The notes under the pieces are model-generated. The model was not told the DNA's origin, made no database searches, and saw only the letters and a list, made by a program, of their open reading frames with translations. Shown one piece after another: positions 42,882 to 51,683 of a stretch of DNA of 64,000 nucleotides. Origin of the DNA: Chitinasiproducens palmae (lineage in GTDB: Bacteria; Pseudomonadota; Gammaproteobacteria; Burkholderiales; Burkholderiaceae). The stretch is from contig NZ_FNLO01000001.1 in assembly GCF_900095735.1 (NCBI RefSeq), forward strand, positions 194,837 to 258,836, in the 5' to 3' direction. Both the position numbers and the translations under genes were made by a program. Each line of letters begins with the position of its first letter. Position 1 is the first letter of the stretch.

Positions 42882-43673
42882 TTGTCCGCCACCCAGACCG
42901 CCATCGACGCGCGCGGCGTCGCAACGCTCACTCTGTCGCGTGAGAAAGTTTTCAACGCCTTCGACGAGGAAATGATCGCTGAACTGCGCGAACGTTTCGA
43001 GACGCTCGGTGCCGATCCGGCCGTGCGCGTCATTGTACTGGCAGCGGCGGGCAAAGCCTTCTGCGCGGGCGCCGATCTGAACTGGATGCAGCGCGCCAGC
43101 AAGAACGGCCCGGCGGAAAACCTCACGGACGCGCGCGAGTTCGCCGCGATGATGGCGACCATTTGCGATTGCCCGAAACCCACTATCGCCCGCGTCCAGG
43201 GCGCGGCGTTCGGCGGTGGCGTTGGCTTGGCGGCGGCGTGCGACATCGTGGTCGCCAGTACCGACGCGAAGATCGCGGTCAGCGAGGCCCGTTTCGGCAT
43301 CATCCCATCGGTGATCGGTCCGTACCTGGTCCGCGCGATCGGAGCGCGCCAGGCCACGCGGCTGGCGCTGACCGCGAGCCGCATCAGTGCCGACGAGGCG
43401 CTGGTGATGGGCCTGGTGCACCGGGTGGTGCCCGCTGAGTTGCTCGACGACGCGGTGCTCCGTCTGATCGATGAACTGCTGGTAAATGGGCCGAATGCCC
43501 AGACCGAGATCAAGCGCCTGTTCGCCGCGCTCGACGCGTTGCCGCTTGGCGACGAAGCCCGTGAACTGACCGCTCAGACGATCTCGCGCCTGCGCGCGAC
43601 CGACGAGGCGCGTGAAGGCTTTGCTGCGTTCTTCGAGAAGCGCGCACCAGCATGGGTGCGTGACGGGAAGTAA
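42882..43673 (+). CDS. Enoyl-CoA hydratase/isomerase family protein (methylglutaconyl-CoA hydratase-like)
   Basis: 263 residues from a TTG start with AAAGGAG at 42868-42874. The crotonase fold is visible: oxyanion-hole segments GKAFCAGADLNWM (about 55-67) and QGAAFGGGVGLAAACDIVVAS (about 106-126), and SEARFGIIPSVIGPYLV with the position of the catalytic Glu. ADLNWM and IIPSVIGPYLV recall LiuC-type hydratases of leucine degradation. No other liu gene is present in the window, so the substrate is tentative. Confidence 0.88.
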   Translation: MSATQTAIDARGVATLTLSREKVFNAFDEEMIAELRERFETLGADPAVRVIVLAAAGKAFCAGADLNWMQRASKNGPAENLTDAREFAAMMATICDCPKPTIARVQGAAFGGGVGLAAACDIVVASTDAKIAVSEARFGIIPSVIGPYLVRAIGARQATRLALTASRISADEALVMGLVHRVVPAELLDDAVLRLIDELLVNGPNAQTEIKRLFAALDALPLGDEARELTAQTISRLRATDEAREGFAAFFEKRAPAWVRDGK

Positions 43674-43919
43674 GCCCGCGCCGGGCGCGACGCGCCGTTC
43701 TCTGTTCGGGACGACCACACAGGCGGCGGTCGCCGGACCGGCCATGGCGATGCCGGCAGCCCCGGGCATCTGATCGACCGACTGCCGCCAACGTGCTGCG
43801 CCGCCGCTTGCCGTGCGGCCAGCGGGGCGCCGCGCGACCTGACCTCAGGCCTTGCATGGCGCTCTCGGTCCGCCGCCGAGCGCAACTCGCCGTGCCGCCG
43901 TCCGCCTGCGACCTCTTTC

Positions 43920-45080
43920 TCAGAAGCGATGCCGCAGGTTGAGCCTGACCGCGACCTGGTTGCTGTTGCTCGACGCGGTCAAACTTGCGATGTGCGCGAC
44001 CGCAGCCTTGCCGGTGGAATCGGTGCCGGTCGCGCGTTGCCAGACACCGACCAGACCAATATCGGTGCGTTTCGAAAGCGCATAGTCCGCACCGAGGTTC
44101 CACTGCATGTACCTTGCGTCCTCGGCCTTGGTATAGATGAAGGCGACGCCGGTCAACAGGTTGGCGGTCAACTGATAGCTGCCGTTCAGTTCGCCGGTGT
44201 TGAACTGTGCGGTTCCGCCACGGAACGGCGTGCTGGCAGTCGTCAACACGTCCTGGTAACGCGTGTTGGTATAAATCGCGTTGACCCGTACCTGCGAGAA
44301 CCGCGCATTCGCGCCGACCGCGATGATCTGCAGTGTCCGCGCGGATGCATAGCCACTATAGATTGGGCTGGTCACCGGGCTGGTGTAGCCGGCCTCGCCC
44401 GGCAGCAGCGTGCCACCATATGCCGACACGGACGGATCCCGCATGTTCAGATAGCCGGCGCTCACGCCTCCGAGCCGGCTTTGCCATCCCGCGCCCACGC
44501 TCAGGGCGCGCTCGCGCGCAAACGAGCCCGCCGCGCCGCCCGGCGCGAACATCGCCTTGAACGAAAAACCGTTCCGGGCGGGGCTCGCGTATTGGACCGA
44601 ATGATTGAAGCGGATCGTCGACTGCATGTTGTCGACGTCGCCGGGGTGCGCACCGGTCCAGCCGGCCCATTGCAACGCGCTGCTCAAGGTGCCGACGTAT
44701 TGACTGAGCGGCTCGTATTGACGGCCCGCCGTGACGGTACCGTAGGGCGACGCCAGGCCGACGCTCGCCGTTCGTCCGAACATCAAGCCGCCCTGTCCCA
44801 GCTTGCCTGTCGATGCATCGAAACCGCTTTCCAACGTGAAGACGGTCCGATAGCCGCCACCCAGGTCTTCGGTGCCGCGCAGGCCGAAGCGGCTGGTGTT
44901 GGTGGCGCCGGTGGTCGCCTGCAACGCGGCGCCGCCTTTCTGATTGTTCGTGTAGACCAGGCCATCCTCGATGATGCCGTACAGGGTCACGCTGCTTTGC
45001 GCGCGTGCCTGCATTGCGGGCAGGCATGACAGCGCGACGACAGCATATGCGACGTGTCGATGGGTGCGATTGTTTTTCAT
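43920..45080 (-). CDS. Gram-negative trimeric porin (Burkholderia OpcP/OmpC type)
   Basis: 386 residues. A signal peptide (about 1-27, ending MQARAQS) precedes SSVTLYGIIEDGLVY, the conserved first strand. SRFGLRGTEDLGGGYRTVFTLESGFD and FGRTASVGLASPYGTVTAGRQYEP follow, and the protein ends NLRHRF with the C-terminal Phe needed for outer-membrane insertion. It forms a general diffusion channel. Its upstream region carries two 10-bp tandem arrays (45124-45153 and 45201-45250). Confidence 0.93.
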   Translation of the reverse strand: MKNNRTHRHVAYAVVALSCLPAMQARAQSSVTLYGIIEDGLVYTNNQKGGAALQATTGATNTSRFGLRGTEDLGGGYRTVFTLESGFDASTGKLGQGGLMFGRTASVGLASPYGTVTAGRQYEPLSQYVGTLSSALQWAGWTGAHPGDVDNMQSTIRFNHSVQYASPARNGFSFKAMFAPGGAAGSFARERALSVGAGWQSRLGGVSAGYLNMRDPSVSAYGGTLLPGEAGYTSPVTSPIYSGYASARTLQIIAVGANARFSQVRVNAIYTNTRYQDVLTTASTPFRGGTAQFNTGELNGSYQLTANLLTGVAFIYTKAEDARYMQWNLGADYALSKRTDIGLVGVWQRATGTDSTGKAAVAHIASLTASSNSNQVAVRLNLRHRF

Positions 45081-45123
45081 TGTGGTCGGGAGGGCGAGAG
45101 CGATGCCGGCTTACTGGACGCGG

Positions 45124-45250
45124 CCGATTGCGCCCGATTGCGCCCGATTGCGAGCGGGCGCGGCGTGGGAAAGCAGTGCTTGAAGCGGTAGCGGGCGGCG
45201 GAGCGCGGCAGAGGGTGGCAGAGGGTGGTAAAGGGCGGTAAAGGGCGGCC
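45124..45250. repeat. Two 10-bp tandem arrays upstream of the porin gene
   Basis: Three CCGATTGCGC-type units (45124-45153) and, after about 50 bp, five units of GAGGGTGGCA/AAGGGCGGTA type (45201-45250). They fill most of the 200-bp gap between the sulfonate ABC ATPase gene and the porin start, where the porin promoter should lie. Confidence 0.85.
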
Positions 45251-45280
45251 CCACCCGCTGCCAACGAAAGCCGCGGCCGG

Positions 45281-46054
45281 CTATTCGAGCGCCTGCATGA
45301 TGCGGCGATGCACCTGGAACAGCGCGGGGTCGTCGGGGTCGCGCGGACGCGGCACGTCGACGTCGATCGACGCGCGGATCTGCCCGGACTGGCGGCCGAT
45401 CACATAGATGCGGTCGCAGAGGAACGCCGCTTCGAGCATGTTGTGGGTGACCAAGACGCCGGTGGGACGATGCTCGCGTTCGGCGACCCACATGTCCTGC
45501 AACAGTTCGCGCAGTTTGCGGGCGGTCAATTCGTCGAGTGCGCTGAACGGCTCGTCGAGCAGCAGCACGTCGGGGTGCACGGCGAATGCGCGTGCGATCG
45601 CGACGCGCTGCTTCTGCCCGCCGGACAGGAACTGCGGGTAGGCGCGCCGATGGCTCGTGAGCCCTACCTTGGCCAGCAATTCGGTGGTGGTCGCCTCGCG
45701 CTCGGCCTTGGCTGTTGCGCGTTGACCCGGCTCCAGCGCGCGATCGAAGGCGATCGCGATGTTTTCCTCGACCCGCAGCCAATCGATCAGACGCGGCTGC
45801 GGAAACACCACGCTCAGTTCCGGGGCGACGTGGGTGTCGCTCGCGCCGAAGCGGATCGTGCCGGCCGATGGCGCTTCCAGACCGGCGATCATGTTGAGCA
45901 GGGTGGACTTGCCGCAGCCGGACGGTCCCACCAGCGCCACCAGCTCGCCGGCGGGAATCTGCATGTCGATGCCGTCGAAGACGGTCACGCCGTTGCCGTG
46001 CGAGGAGCGCGCGAATGTCTTGCGGACCCGTTCGATCGCGATACTACTGCTCAT
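45281..46054 (-). CDS. ABC transporter ATP-binding protein, sulfonate/nitrate type (SsuB/TauB-like)
   Basis: 257 residues. Walker A is GPSGCGKST, the Q-loop region is VFPQPRLIDWLRVEENI, the signature is LSGGQKQR, Walker B is LLLDEP and the switch His is in LVTHNM. PQPRLIDWLRV is typical of the SsuB/TauB/NrtD subfamily. The start at 46054 overlaps the end of the permease gene by 11 bp. It is the last gene of the five-gene organosulfur operon and powers uptake. Confidence 0.92.
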   Translation of the reverse strand: MSSSIAIERVRKTFARSSHGNGVTVFDGIDMQIPAGELVALVGPSGCGKSTLLNMIAGLEAPSAGTIRFGASDTHVAPELSVVFPQPRLIDWLRVEENIAIAFDRALEPGQRATAKAEREATTTELLAKVGLTSHRRAYPQFLSGGQKQRVAIARAFAVHPDVLLLDEPFSALDELTARKLRELLQDMWVAEREHRPTGVLVTHNMLEAAFLCDRIYVIGRQSGQIRASIDVDVPRPRDPDDPALFQVHRRIMQALE

Positions 46055-46877
46055 GTGATGCTCTCTTCTTCCAACGATTGGCATGGCGCTCGATGGGCGC
46101 GAAGATCAGGTGTTCGACCACCAGCATCGTCGCCCAGAAGGCGACGGTCCACGCGATGACGCCTTCCACGTTCTGCGTGCTGAATTGTGCGTTGAGCTGA
46201 TAGCCGACGCCGTCCGACATGCCGAAGATCTCGACCAGCACGATGACCTTCCAGGCGATTGAGAAGCCGACGCGCGTGCCCGGCACGATGAACGCGTACA
46301 GCACCGGCAGCCAGATCTTGCGCAGCACCGTGGTCTTCTTCAGGCGGAACACGTGCGCCATCTCGACCAGTTCGCCGCTCAGGGACTGGATGCCCTCCTT
46401 GACGGAGATCACGAGAGAGGGCAGCACGCCGAGCGCGACCGAAATGACCGGCGACCAGAGGCTGGTACCGAACCAGATCACGCACAGCAGGGCCCACACC
46501 AATCCTGGCACGGTCAGGCCGAGCGTGACACCCGGCTCGACGAAACGGGACAGCATGCGCGAGCGTGCCGTGGCGATACCGACCGGCAACGCCACGGTCA
46601 GCGCGAGCAGGAAGCCCAACGCCATGCGTCCGAAGGTCAGCCAGATCTGTACGAACGCAGTACCGTTCTCGGTAATCTCGACAAGCTGCGCGTAGATCGC
46701 GCGCACGTCGGGGACCAGCGGCGAATCGAGGCGACGCGCCATGGCCTCCCACAGCACCAGCAGCACCAGGAAGTAGAGCACGGCCGGCAGCAAGCGCGCG
46801 GTCACCAGCCGCAGGCTGGGCGTGCGCCGCCGCAGCGCGGTGGGCCGGATCAACGACGATTTGACAGCATCGCTCAT
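46044..46877 (-). CDS. ABC transporter permease, sulfonate/taurine type (SsuC-like)
   Basis: 277 residues with about six helices (BPD_transp_1). The cytoplasmic coupling segment EMAHVFRLKKTTVLRKIWLP is the EAA-like motif contacted by the ATPase. It overlaps the binding-protein gene by 4 bp upstream and the ATPase gene downstream. Confidence 0.92.
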   Translation of the reverse strand: MSDAVKSSLIRPTALRRRTPSLRLVTARLLPAVLYFLVLLVLWEAMARRLDSPLVPDVRAIYAQLVEITENGTAFVQIWLTFGRMALGFLLALTVALPVGIATARSRMLSRFVEPGVTLGLTVPGLVWALLCVIWFGTSLWSPVISVALGVLPSLVISVKEGIQSLSGELVEMAHVFRLKKTTVLRKIWLPVLYAFIVPGTRVGFSIAWKVIVLVEIFGMSDGVGYQLNAQFSTQNVEGVIAWTVAFWATMLVVEHLIFAPIERHANRWKKRASHEQ

Positions 46878-47854
46878 GACAGTTGCGTATAGATCTTCCT
46901 ACCCGGTCGCTTCGGCAACATGCCGAGCGAAACGGCCGTGTCGATCTGGCGGTCGATGGTGGCGAACGTCTTGCTGTCCCAGGTCGTCGCGTATGCATCC
47001 GCCAGCCGCTGCGGCAAAAGCGCTGCGGCGGCCCGCTCGCTCGGCTTGAAGCCGATCTGCGGCGCGATCTGCGCAAGGGTCTGCGGGTGCTGGTGCACAT
47101 AGCCGTTCACCGTCACCAACATCGCAGCGATGCGCTGCGCGGTCGCGCGGTTCGCGTCGAGCCATCGTTGGCTGGCGGCGAGACCGACCAGGAATGGCGA
47201 CGTCTGTTCGCCGGTCGCGTGCTTCCAGATGTCCGCGACGCGCGCGATCTCTCGCGCGCCCTGCGCGACCAGACGACTCGCGGTCGGCTCCAGCGTGACG
47301 ATCGCCTCGACGTCGCCACGCTGGAAGAGCGCGAGGTTCGCCGTTGGCGAACCGTGGATCACCTTGAAGTCCTTGCGCAGGTCCAGACCGTCCAGATGCG
47401 CGGCGATCAGTGCCTGTTGCCATGTCTCGCTCGTCTCCGCGGTCGATGCAATCGTCTTGCCGCGCAGGTCGAGAGGCTTCTGGTAGGGACTGTCGGCCCT
47501 CACCAGCCAGCGGCCGTGATTGTTCAGTGCAGGCCCGAACAGCACGATGTCGCTGCCTTTGTTGGCGAGCGTGGCCAGCCCCACCGCCCCGAACACCCCG
47601 ACATCGAGGGAACCGGCAGTCAACTGCACTTGCATGCTGCCGGGGTCGGCGGTGACCCATTGCAGATTCAGTCCCTTATCGAAACCGTTCTGTTGGATCA
47701 GCGGGCGCCAGGCCGAGCCGGCGCTGCCGGTCGACGGCAGCGTAATGCGGATCGGCCGCTCCGCCGAACTGGCTGCGCCGGCCGCCGGCGTTTGGCCGGC
47801 CGCGCCAACCAGGCCAAGCGCGGCAAGCCCCTTGAGTGCTTCACGGCGATTCAT
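46874..47854 (-). CDS. ABC transporter substrate-binding protein, sulfonate type (SsuA-like)
   Basis: 326 residues. The N-terminus MNRREALKGLAALGLVGAAG looks like a twin-arginine signal, with cleavage near AAGAA. The mature part has the NMT1/SsuA-like pattern: LQWVTADPGSMQVQLTAGSLDVGVFG, GKTIASTAETSETW and DVEAIVTLEPTASRLVAQG. It binds an alkanesulfonate, sulfate ester or similar anion in the periplasm for the ABC importer. Confidence 0.9.
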   Translation of the reverse strand: MNRREALKGLAALGLVGAAGQTPAAGAASSAERPIRITLPSTGSAGSAWRPLIQQNGFDKGLNLQWVTADPGSMQVQLTAGSLDVGVFGAVGLATLANKGSDIVLFGPALNNHGRWLVRADSPYQKPLDLRGKTIASTAETSETWQQALIAAHLDGLDLRKDFKVIHGSPTANLALFQRGDVEAIVTLEPTASRLVAQGAREIARVADIWKHATGEQTSPFLVGLAASQRWLDANRATAQRIAAMLVTVNGYVHQHPQTLAQIAPQIGFKPSERAAAALLPQRLADAYATTWDSKTFATIDRQIDTAVSLGMLPKRPGRKIYTQLS

Positions 47855-47899
47855 CGTGACTCCGATTCGATTGGAAGGAACTATGGCTTGCGAACGGGC

Positions 47900-48808
47900 C
47901 TATTCGACCACCGCGCGAAGCAGGACCCGGTGCCCGGAGCCGTAGTCGCCAACGCCTCGGTGCTGTACCACCCGGTTGTCCCAGATGAGCGCCGAGCCTT
48001 CTTCCCACCGGAAGCGCGTCAGAACTTCCGGCGACTTGATGAGATCGAACAGGATGCCGAGGATGTTCTGGCTGGCGACCCGCGACACGCCAAGGATCCG
48101 CTGCGTGTACAGTTCGTTGACGTAGATCTGTTTCTTGCCGGTGTCCGGGTGGACGCGGATCAACGGCGTCTTGATCCAGGGGTAACGTGCCTTCTGCCTC
48201 GCCAGTTCGTCCGCGTCTCGATAGGCAAGCGTGAGGAACCCCATCGTCTCGACGTCCTGGACGACATACAGCGTTTCGAGATACTGCGCGAACAGCGGGT
48301 CGAGCAGATCGTAGGCGGCTTGGGCGTTGCTGAACACCGTGTCGCCGCCGTAAGGCGGTACTGTCTTCGCGAACAACATCGTGAAGCGCGGCGGCTCCGC
48401 ACGAAACGCCTGGTCGATGTGCCAGATGAAGTTCATGCGCGTCTTCTTGATCTTCGAGTCGATCGTGTTGACGTTCGAACTTTCTTCCGCAACGGGCGTG
48501 TACGGCGTGCCGGTGTATTCAGAGCGGCCGAACAACTGAACCAGATACTTGAAGTCGTTCGCCGACACGGTGCCCGGCTCGAACGCGAGGAAGCCGTAGC
48601 GGTTCAGGCTCTCGTTGAGAAACTCACGCGTTTCGCCTGTCACCGTCGTCGTGCCATTGATGCGGAAGCCACGCACGGTTGCGCCGACGACAGGTGAATA
48701 CGGCTCGAGCGAAATGCCGAGCCGGGCCTCGCCCCGATCCCGGTAGCTGCTCTCCGGCAGCAGGCGTTGTTGCAGTAATTCGAAATCGTCGTCGACGAGG
48801 GTTGCCAC
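47900..48808 (-). CDS. TauD/AtsK-family Fe(II)/2-oxoglutarate dioxygenase
   Basis: 302 residues from GTG 48808, with GGAGAG just upstream (an ATT at 48811 is the alternative; the frame is open to 48901). The iron ligands are His and Asp in WHIDQAF and the distal His in VVQHRGVGDYG, with the 2-oxoglutarate-binding Arg in HRVLLRAVVE. Relatives hydroxylate taurine or alkyl sulfate esters, releasing sulfite or sulfate. It sits between the sulfurtransferase and the ABC genes, so organosulfur use is likely. Confidence 0.88.
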   Translation of the reverse strand: MATLVDDDFELLQQRLLPESSYRDRGEARLGISLEPYSPVVGATVRGFRINGTTTVTGETREFLNESLNRYGFLAFEPGTVSANDFKYLVQLFGRSEYTGTPYTPVAEESSNVNTIDSKIKKTRMNFIWHIDQAFRAEPPRFTMLFAKTVPPYGGDTVFSNAQAAYDLLDPLFAQYLETLYVVQDVETMGFLTLAYRDADELARQKARYPWIKTPLIRVHPDTGKKQIYVNELYTQRILGVSRVASQNILGILFDLIKSPEVLTRFRWEEGSALIWDNRVVQHRGVGDYGSGHRVLLRAVVE

Positions 48809-48846
48809 AATGTCTCTCCAAAGAATACGGCGGGGGCGGGCGTGAC

Positions 48847-49647
48847 TCAGGTCGCCGAGACTTCCACCGGCAAGTCCTTCAATCCGCTCCATTCGCTCCA
48901 CGAACCCTGGTACACGCTCGCCCGTGTGAAGCCGGCGCGTTGCAAGGCCAGCCAGGTACGCGAGGCGCGCGGGCCGCTGCCGCAGTAAACGATCACCGGC
49001 TCGTCGCGTGCGATCGGCAGCGCTGCGAACCGTTCGATGAGCGTTTCGGCATCTTCGATGCCGCCCTCGCCGCTCACTTCGCGACGGCTGTCCCAGTGCC
49101 GGGCTCCCGGGATATGGCCACTTCGGACGGGGTGGGGCAGCGTGCCGTGATAGGCATCGGCGTCGCGCGCATCGACGAGATGCGCGCCGCCGTGACCGAT
49201 GTCGGCCGCGATCCGGGCCGATGTCGCCAGCTGCTCGTGACGGAATTCGAAGCGTGCCGCGATTGCAGTCACCGCGGGAGCTTCGTCGGTCAGCCGCGCG
49301 GGATCCACCTTGGCGAATGCGCCGTTGAGCACCGTTACCCGGTCGAGACCGGCAAAGGAGAGGGCCCAGGCGGCTCGCGCGACCGTTCCGTCGAGGGTGT
49401 CGCCATAGACCAGTACCGACGCGTCACGAGCGACACCCAGCGTTGACAGCAGCCAGCGCAGCCGCGCCTCGAATTGTTGCACCGACGCCGCATCCGTCTT
49501 TGGCAATGCAAACAGCGTGGCGTCGACATGTCGGGCGCCCCGAAGGTGTGCGTGCCAATACGCATCGGGCGCGCGCAGATCCAGTGCAATGGTGTCTTCC
49601 GGGAGGTTGGGCAGTGCAGCCGCGGCGGAGAAACTGATCTGAGTCAT
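48847..49647 (-). CDS. sseA: Sulfurtransferase, 3-mercaptopyruvate/thiosulfate type
   Basis: 266 residues with two rhodanese domains. The active Cys is in the second domain (IVYCGSGPRAS), resembling the CGSGxTA loop of mercaptopyruvate sulfurtransferases but with Arg in place of Thr. The first domain is the inactive copy. It transfers sulfur from a thiol donor to an acceptor in the cytoplasm. It is the first gene of the organosulfur operon, with a 9-bp inverted repeat about 30 bp upstream. Confidence 0.87.
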   Translation of the reverse strand: MTQISFSAAAALPNLPEDTIALDLRAPDAYWHAHLRGARHVDATLFALPKTDAASVQQFEARLRWLLSTLGVARDASVLVYGDTLDGTVARAAWALSFAGLDRVTVLNGAFAKVDPARLTDEAPAVTAIAARFEFRHEQLATSARIAADIGHGGAHLVDARDADAYHGTLPHPVRSGHIPGARHWDSRREVSGEGGIEDAETLIERFAALPIARDEPVIVYCGSGPRASRTWLALQRAGFTRASVYQGSWSEWSGLKDLPVEVSAT

Positions 49648-49956
49648 GAATGGAAAAAGAGTCGGCCAATTGTTTCAACGACTGCTTTGACGCCGGCGCA
49701 GTCGTTTAAGCGAAACAGGTAAGTACACTAACCATGTTGCGACTGCATGCAAGCGCTCGTGCAGCACATCTTAGGCGAAAGCAGCGTAGGCGCTTATCTC
49801 GATTAAGCCGAAGCAATGCGAGAAAACGCATTTGTCTCCGGGCGCTGGGAGGGCAGAATCGCGTAGCGTCCGCCCCGACGCACGTTCGCTCCGACGCAAG
49901 TCGAAACAGCGCGACGTACTTCATAGATAGTTAGCGTACGAAACCATTCGAACCGC
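49648..49956. promoter_or_regulatory. 309-bp divergent promoter region (sulfur operon / DHA2 pump)
   Basis: Relatively AT-rich. It contains the inverted repeat at 49677-49706 near the sulfurtransferase start and no recognisable gene. Short open frames here lack ribosome sites. Confidence 0.55.
49677..49706. promoter_or_regulatory. Inverted repeat upstream of the sulfurtransferase operon
   Basis: A perfect AACGACTGC...GCAGTCGTT pair (9-bp arms, 12-bp spacer) begins 30 bp before the minus-strand start at 49647. It could be an operator for a sulfur regulator such as a CysB/Cbl-type LysR protein, or an RNA hairpin in the leader. Confidence 0.4.
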
Positions 49957-51360
49957 ATGTCTGACGCCAACACGAATTTCCGTCCGCTGTCGCTCCTCGT
50001 CGGCAGCGCCTATTTCATGGAGCAGCTGGACTCGACGATCATTGCGCCGGCCGTGCCGGAGATCGCGCAGGCGCTCGGTGTCGGCGCCCTCAGCCTCGAT
50101 CTCAGCATGACGGTCTACCTGCTCTGCAGCGTCATATTCATTCCCCTCAGCGGCCTGCTCGCCGGGCGATGGGGCACGCGCGCCACATTCCGCGGCGCCA
50201 TGCTGGTGTTCGCACTCAGTTCCGCCATGTGTGGCTTTGCGCCGACTCTGCCGGCGCTGATTGCGGCGCGGGCAGTGCAGGGCTTCAGCGGCGCGCTCAT
50301 GGTGCCGGTCGGACGGATCGCGATCGTGCGGACTGCGCCGCGCGCGCAGCTGGTGCTGGCACTGGCATGGATGATCACCCCTGCGATGCTCGGCCCCCTG
50401 TTTGGCCCGCCGTTGGGCGGCTTGATCTCGACATTTGCGTCCTGGCGCTGGATTTTCTGGATAAATATTCCGATCGGACTCGTCGGCTTCGTCCTCGCCG
50501 GCCGTGTCGTGCCGCAAATCGTCGAGGAGGACGACTCGCCGTTCCACCTGTGGGAGTGGCTGAGCCTTGGCGTAGCGCTGGCCTCCCTCGTCGCCATGCT
50601 GGAAATTGTGCGTCATCAGGCAATCCCGGGCGCGGCCTATTTCGGCCTTGGCGTCACCTTCGCGTTGTCGACAGCGTGCTACATCGCCGCGGCGCGCCGC
50701 AGCCGACGCCCTTTGCTGGACTTCGGTCTGCTCCGCTTCCAGACGTTCAAGACTTCGTTCTGGGCGGGCAGTCTGGTTCGGGTGGGTTATGGCGCGCTGC
50801 CCTTTCTGTTGCCGCTCATGCTGCAGATCGGTCTGGGTTATTCCGCCGTGAAGAGCGGTGCGGTGCTGCTCGCGAGCGGCGCCATCGCCTTCGTCACGAA
50901 GACGCAAACCACGGGACTGTTGCGCCGTTTCGGCTTCCGAAGCGTGCTGATCGTGAACGGCGTGCTGTGCTCCGCTGCGCTGATGGCTTGCGCGGCGTTC
51001 CGTGCCGAGTGGGGCTTCACCCTCATCGCCGTGATCGTGTCGGCCGGCGGCTTCTCGCGATCGGTCCAGTTCAATGCGCTGGCCGCCATCGCCTACGCGG
51101 ATCTACCCGCCAGCAAGGTTTCGCCCGCGACGACGCTCAACACGGCGGCACAACAGCTGGCCGTCATGCTGGGCATTTCGATCGGTACCGTTATTGTCGG
51201 CGTGTCCGCCCAACTGGGCATGCGCGCTCAGCCTGTCGCGGCGGACTTCTCGCATGCATTCGCGGCGATCGGTTGCGTCGCGATGCTGAGTGTCGTCTTT
51301 TGTCTTCGCCTGAGTGCGCAGGCGGGGCACGAGCTCAGCGGGCACGCGGCGCGCCGCTGA
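49957..51360 (+). CDS. MFS multidrug efflux pump, DHA2 (14-helix) family
   Basis: 467 residues. The N-terminal helix has MEQLDSTIIAPAVPEIAQALG, the D-x-T-I-x-x-A-x-P motif of EmrB/QacA pumps, followed by the loop 2-3 motif LLAGRWGTRATFR and WIFWINIPIGLVGF. It exports drugs or toxic metabolites by proton antiport. The next two genes on the same strand are an AbrB-type antitoxin and a PIN-MarR fusion; MarR proteins commonly repress such pumps. Confidence 0.9.
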   Translation: MSDANTNFRPLSLLVGSAYFMEQLDSTIIAPAVPEIAQALGVGALSLDLSMTVYLLCSVIFIPLSGLLAGRWGTRATFRGAMLVFALSSAMCGFAPTLPALIAARAVQGFSGALMVPVGRIAIVRTAPRAQLVLALAWMITPAMLGPLFGPPLGGLISTFASWRWIFWINIPIGLVGFVLAGRVVPQIVEEDDSPFHLWEWLSLGVALASLVAMLEIVRHQAIPGAAYFGLGVTFALSTACYIAAARRSRRPLLDFGLLRFQTFKTSFWAGSLVRVGYGALPFLLPLMLQIGLGYSAVKSGAVLLASGAIAFVTKTQTTGLLRRFGFRSVLIVNGVLCSAALMACAAFRAEWGFTLIAVIVSAGGFSRSVQFNALAAIAYADLPASKVSPATTLNTAAQQLAVMLGISIGTVIVGVSAQLGMRAQPVAADFSHAFAAIGCVAMLSVVFCLRLSAQAGHELSGHAARR

Positions 51361-51416
51361 AAAATGCGCATGTCACGCCTGAATGCGTTAATGTTGGCGC
51401 TCGTTCCCATCCCGAA

Positions 51417-51683
51417 ATGTTTGCCATCATGCCAACGTCTCCTGCCGTCGAGCGCGCGCGCGTCGTGCGCCTCGCCGATTCCCTGCTGCTGAGCCTGCCC
51501 GCGTCGGTCGTTGACGCGCTGGACTTGCGGGATGGAGACGAGCTGGAAGTCAGCCAGTGCGCAACGCACGGTTTCCAAGTTCATCGCGCGACACACCAGG
51601 GCAGCCTCGAACGCCTGCGTCGCTTCCGAGGCCGCCTCCCGGCGGGATTTTTCGCGCGCGTCGACGGCGACGCTCATGGCTAA
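51417..51683 (+). CDS. AbrB/MazE-type antitoxin-like protein
   Basis: 88 residues from ATG 51417 (or 84 from ATG 51429). The SpoVT/AbrB swapped-hairpin pattern is clear: ARVVRLADSLLLSLPASVVDAL, then LRDGDELEVSQ. The last ten codons overlap the PIN gene: its TAA (51681-51683) lies inside the next ORF, whose ATG is at 51676, giving an 8-bp overlap typical of toxin-antitoxin pairs. It should bind operator DNA and the PIN partner. There is no strong ribosome site, so the start is uncertain. Confidence 0.75.
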   Translation: MFAIMPTSPAVERARVVRLADSLLLSLPASVVDALDLRDGDELEVSQCATHGFQVHRATHQGSLERLRRFRGRLPAGFFARVDGDAHG

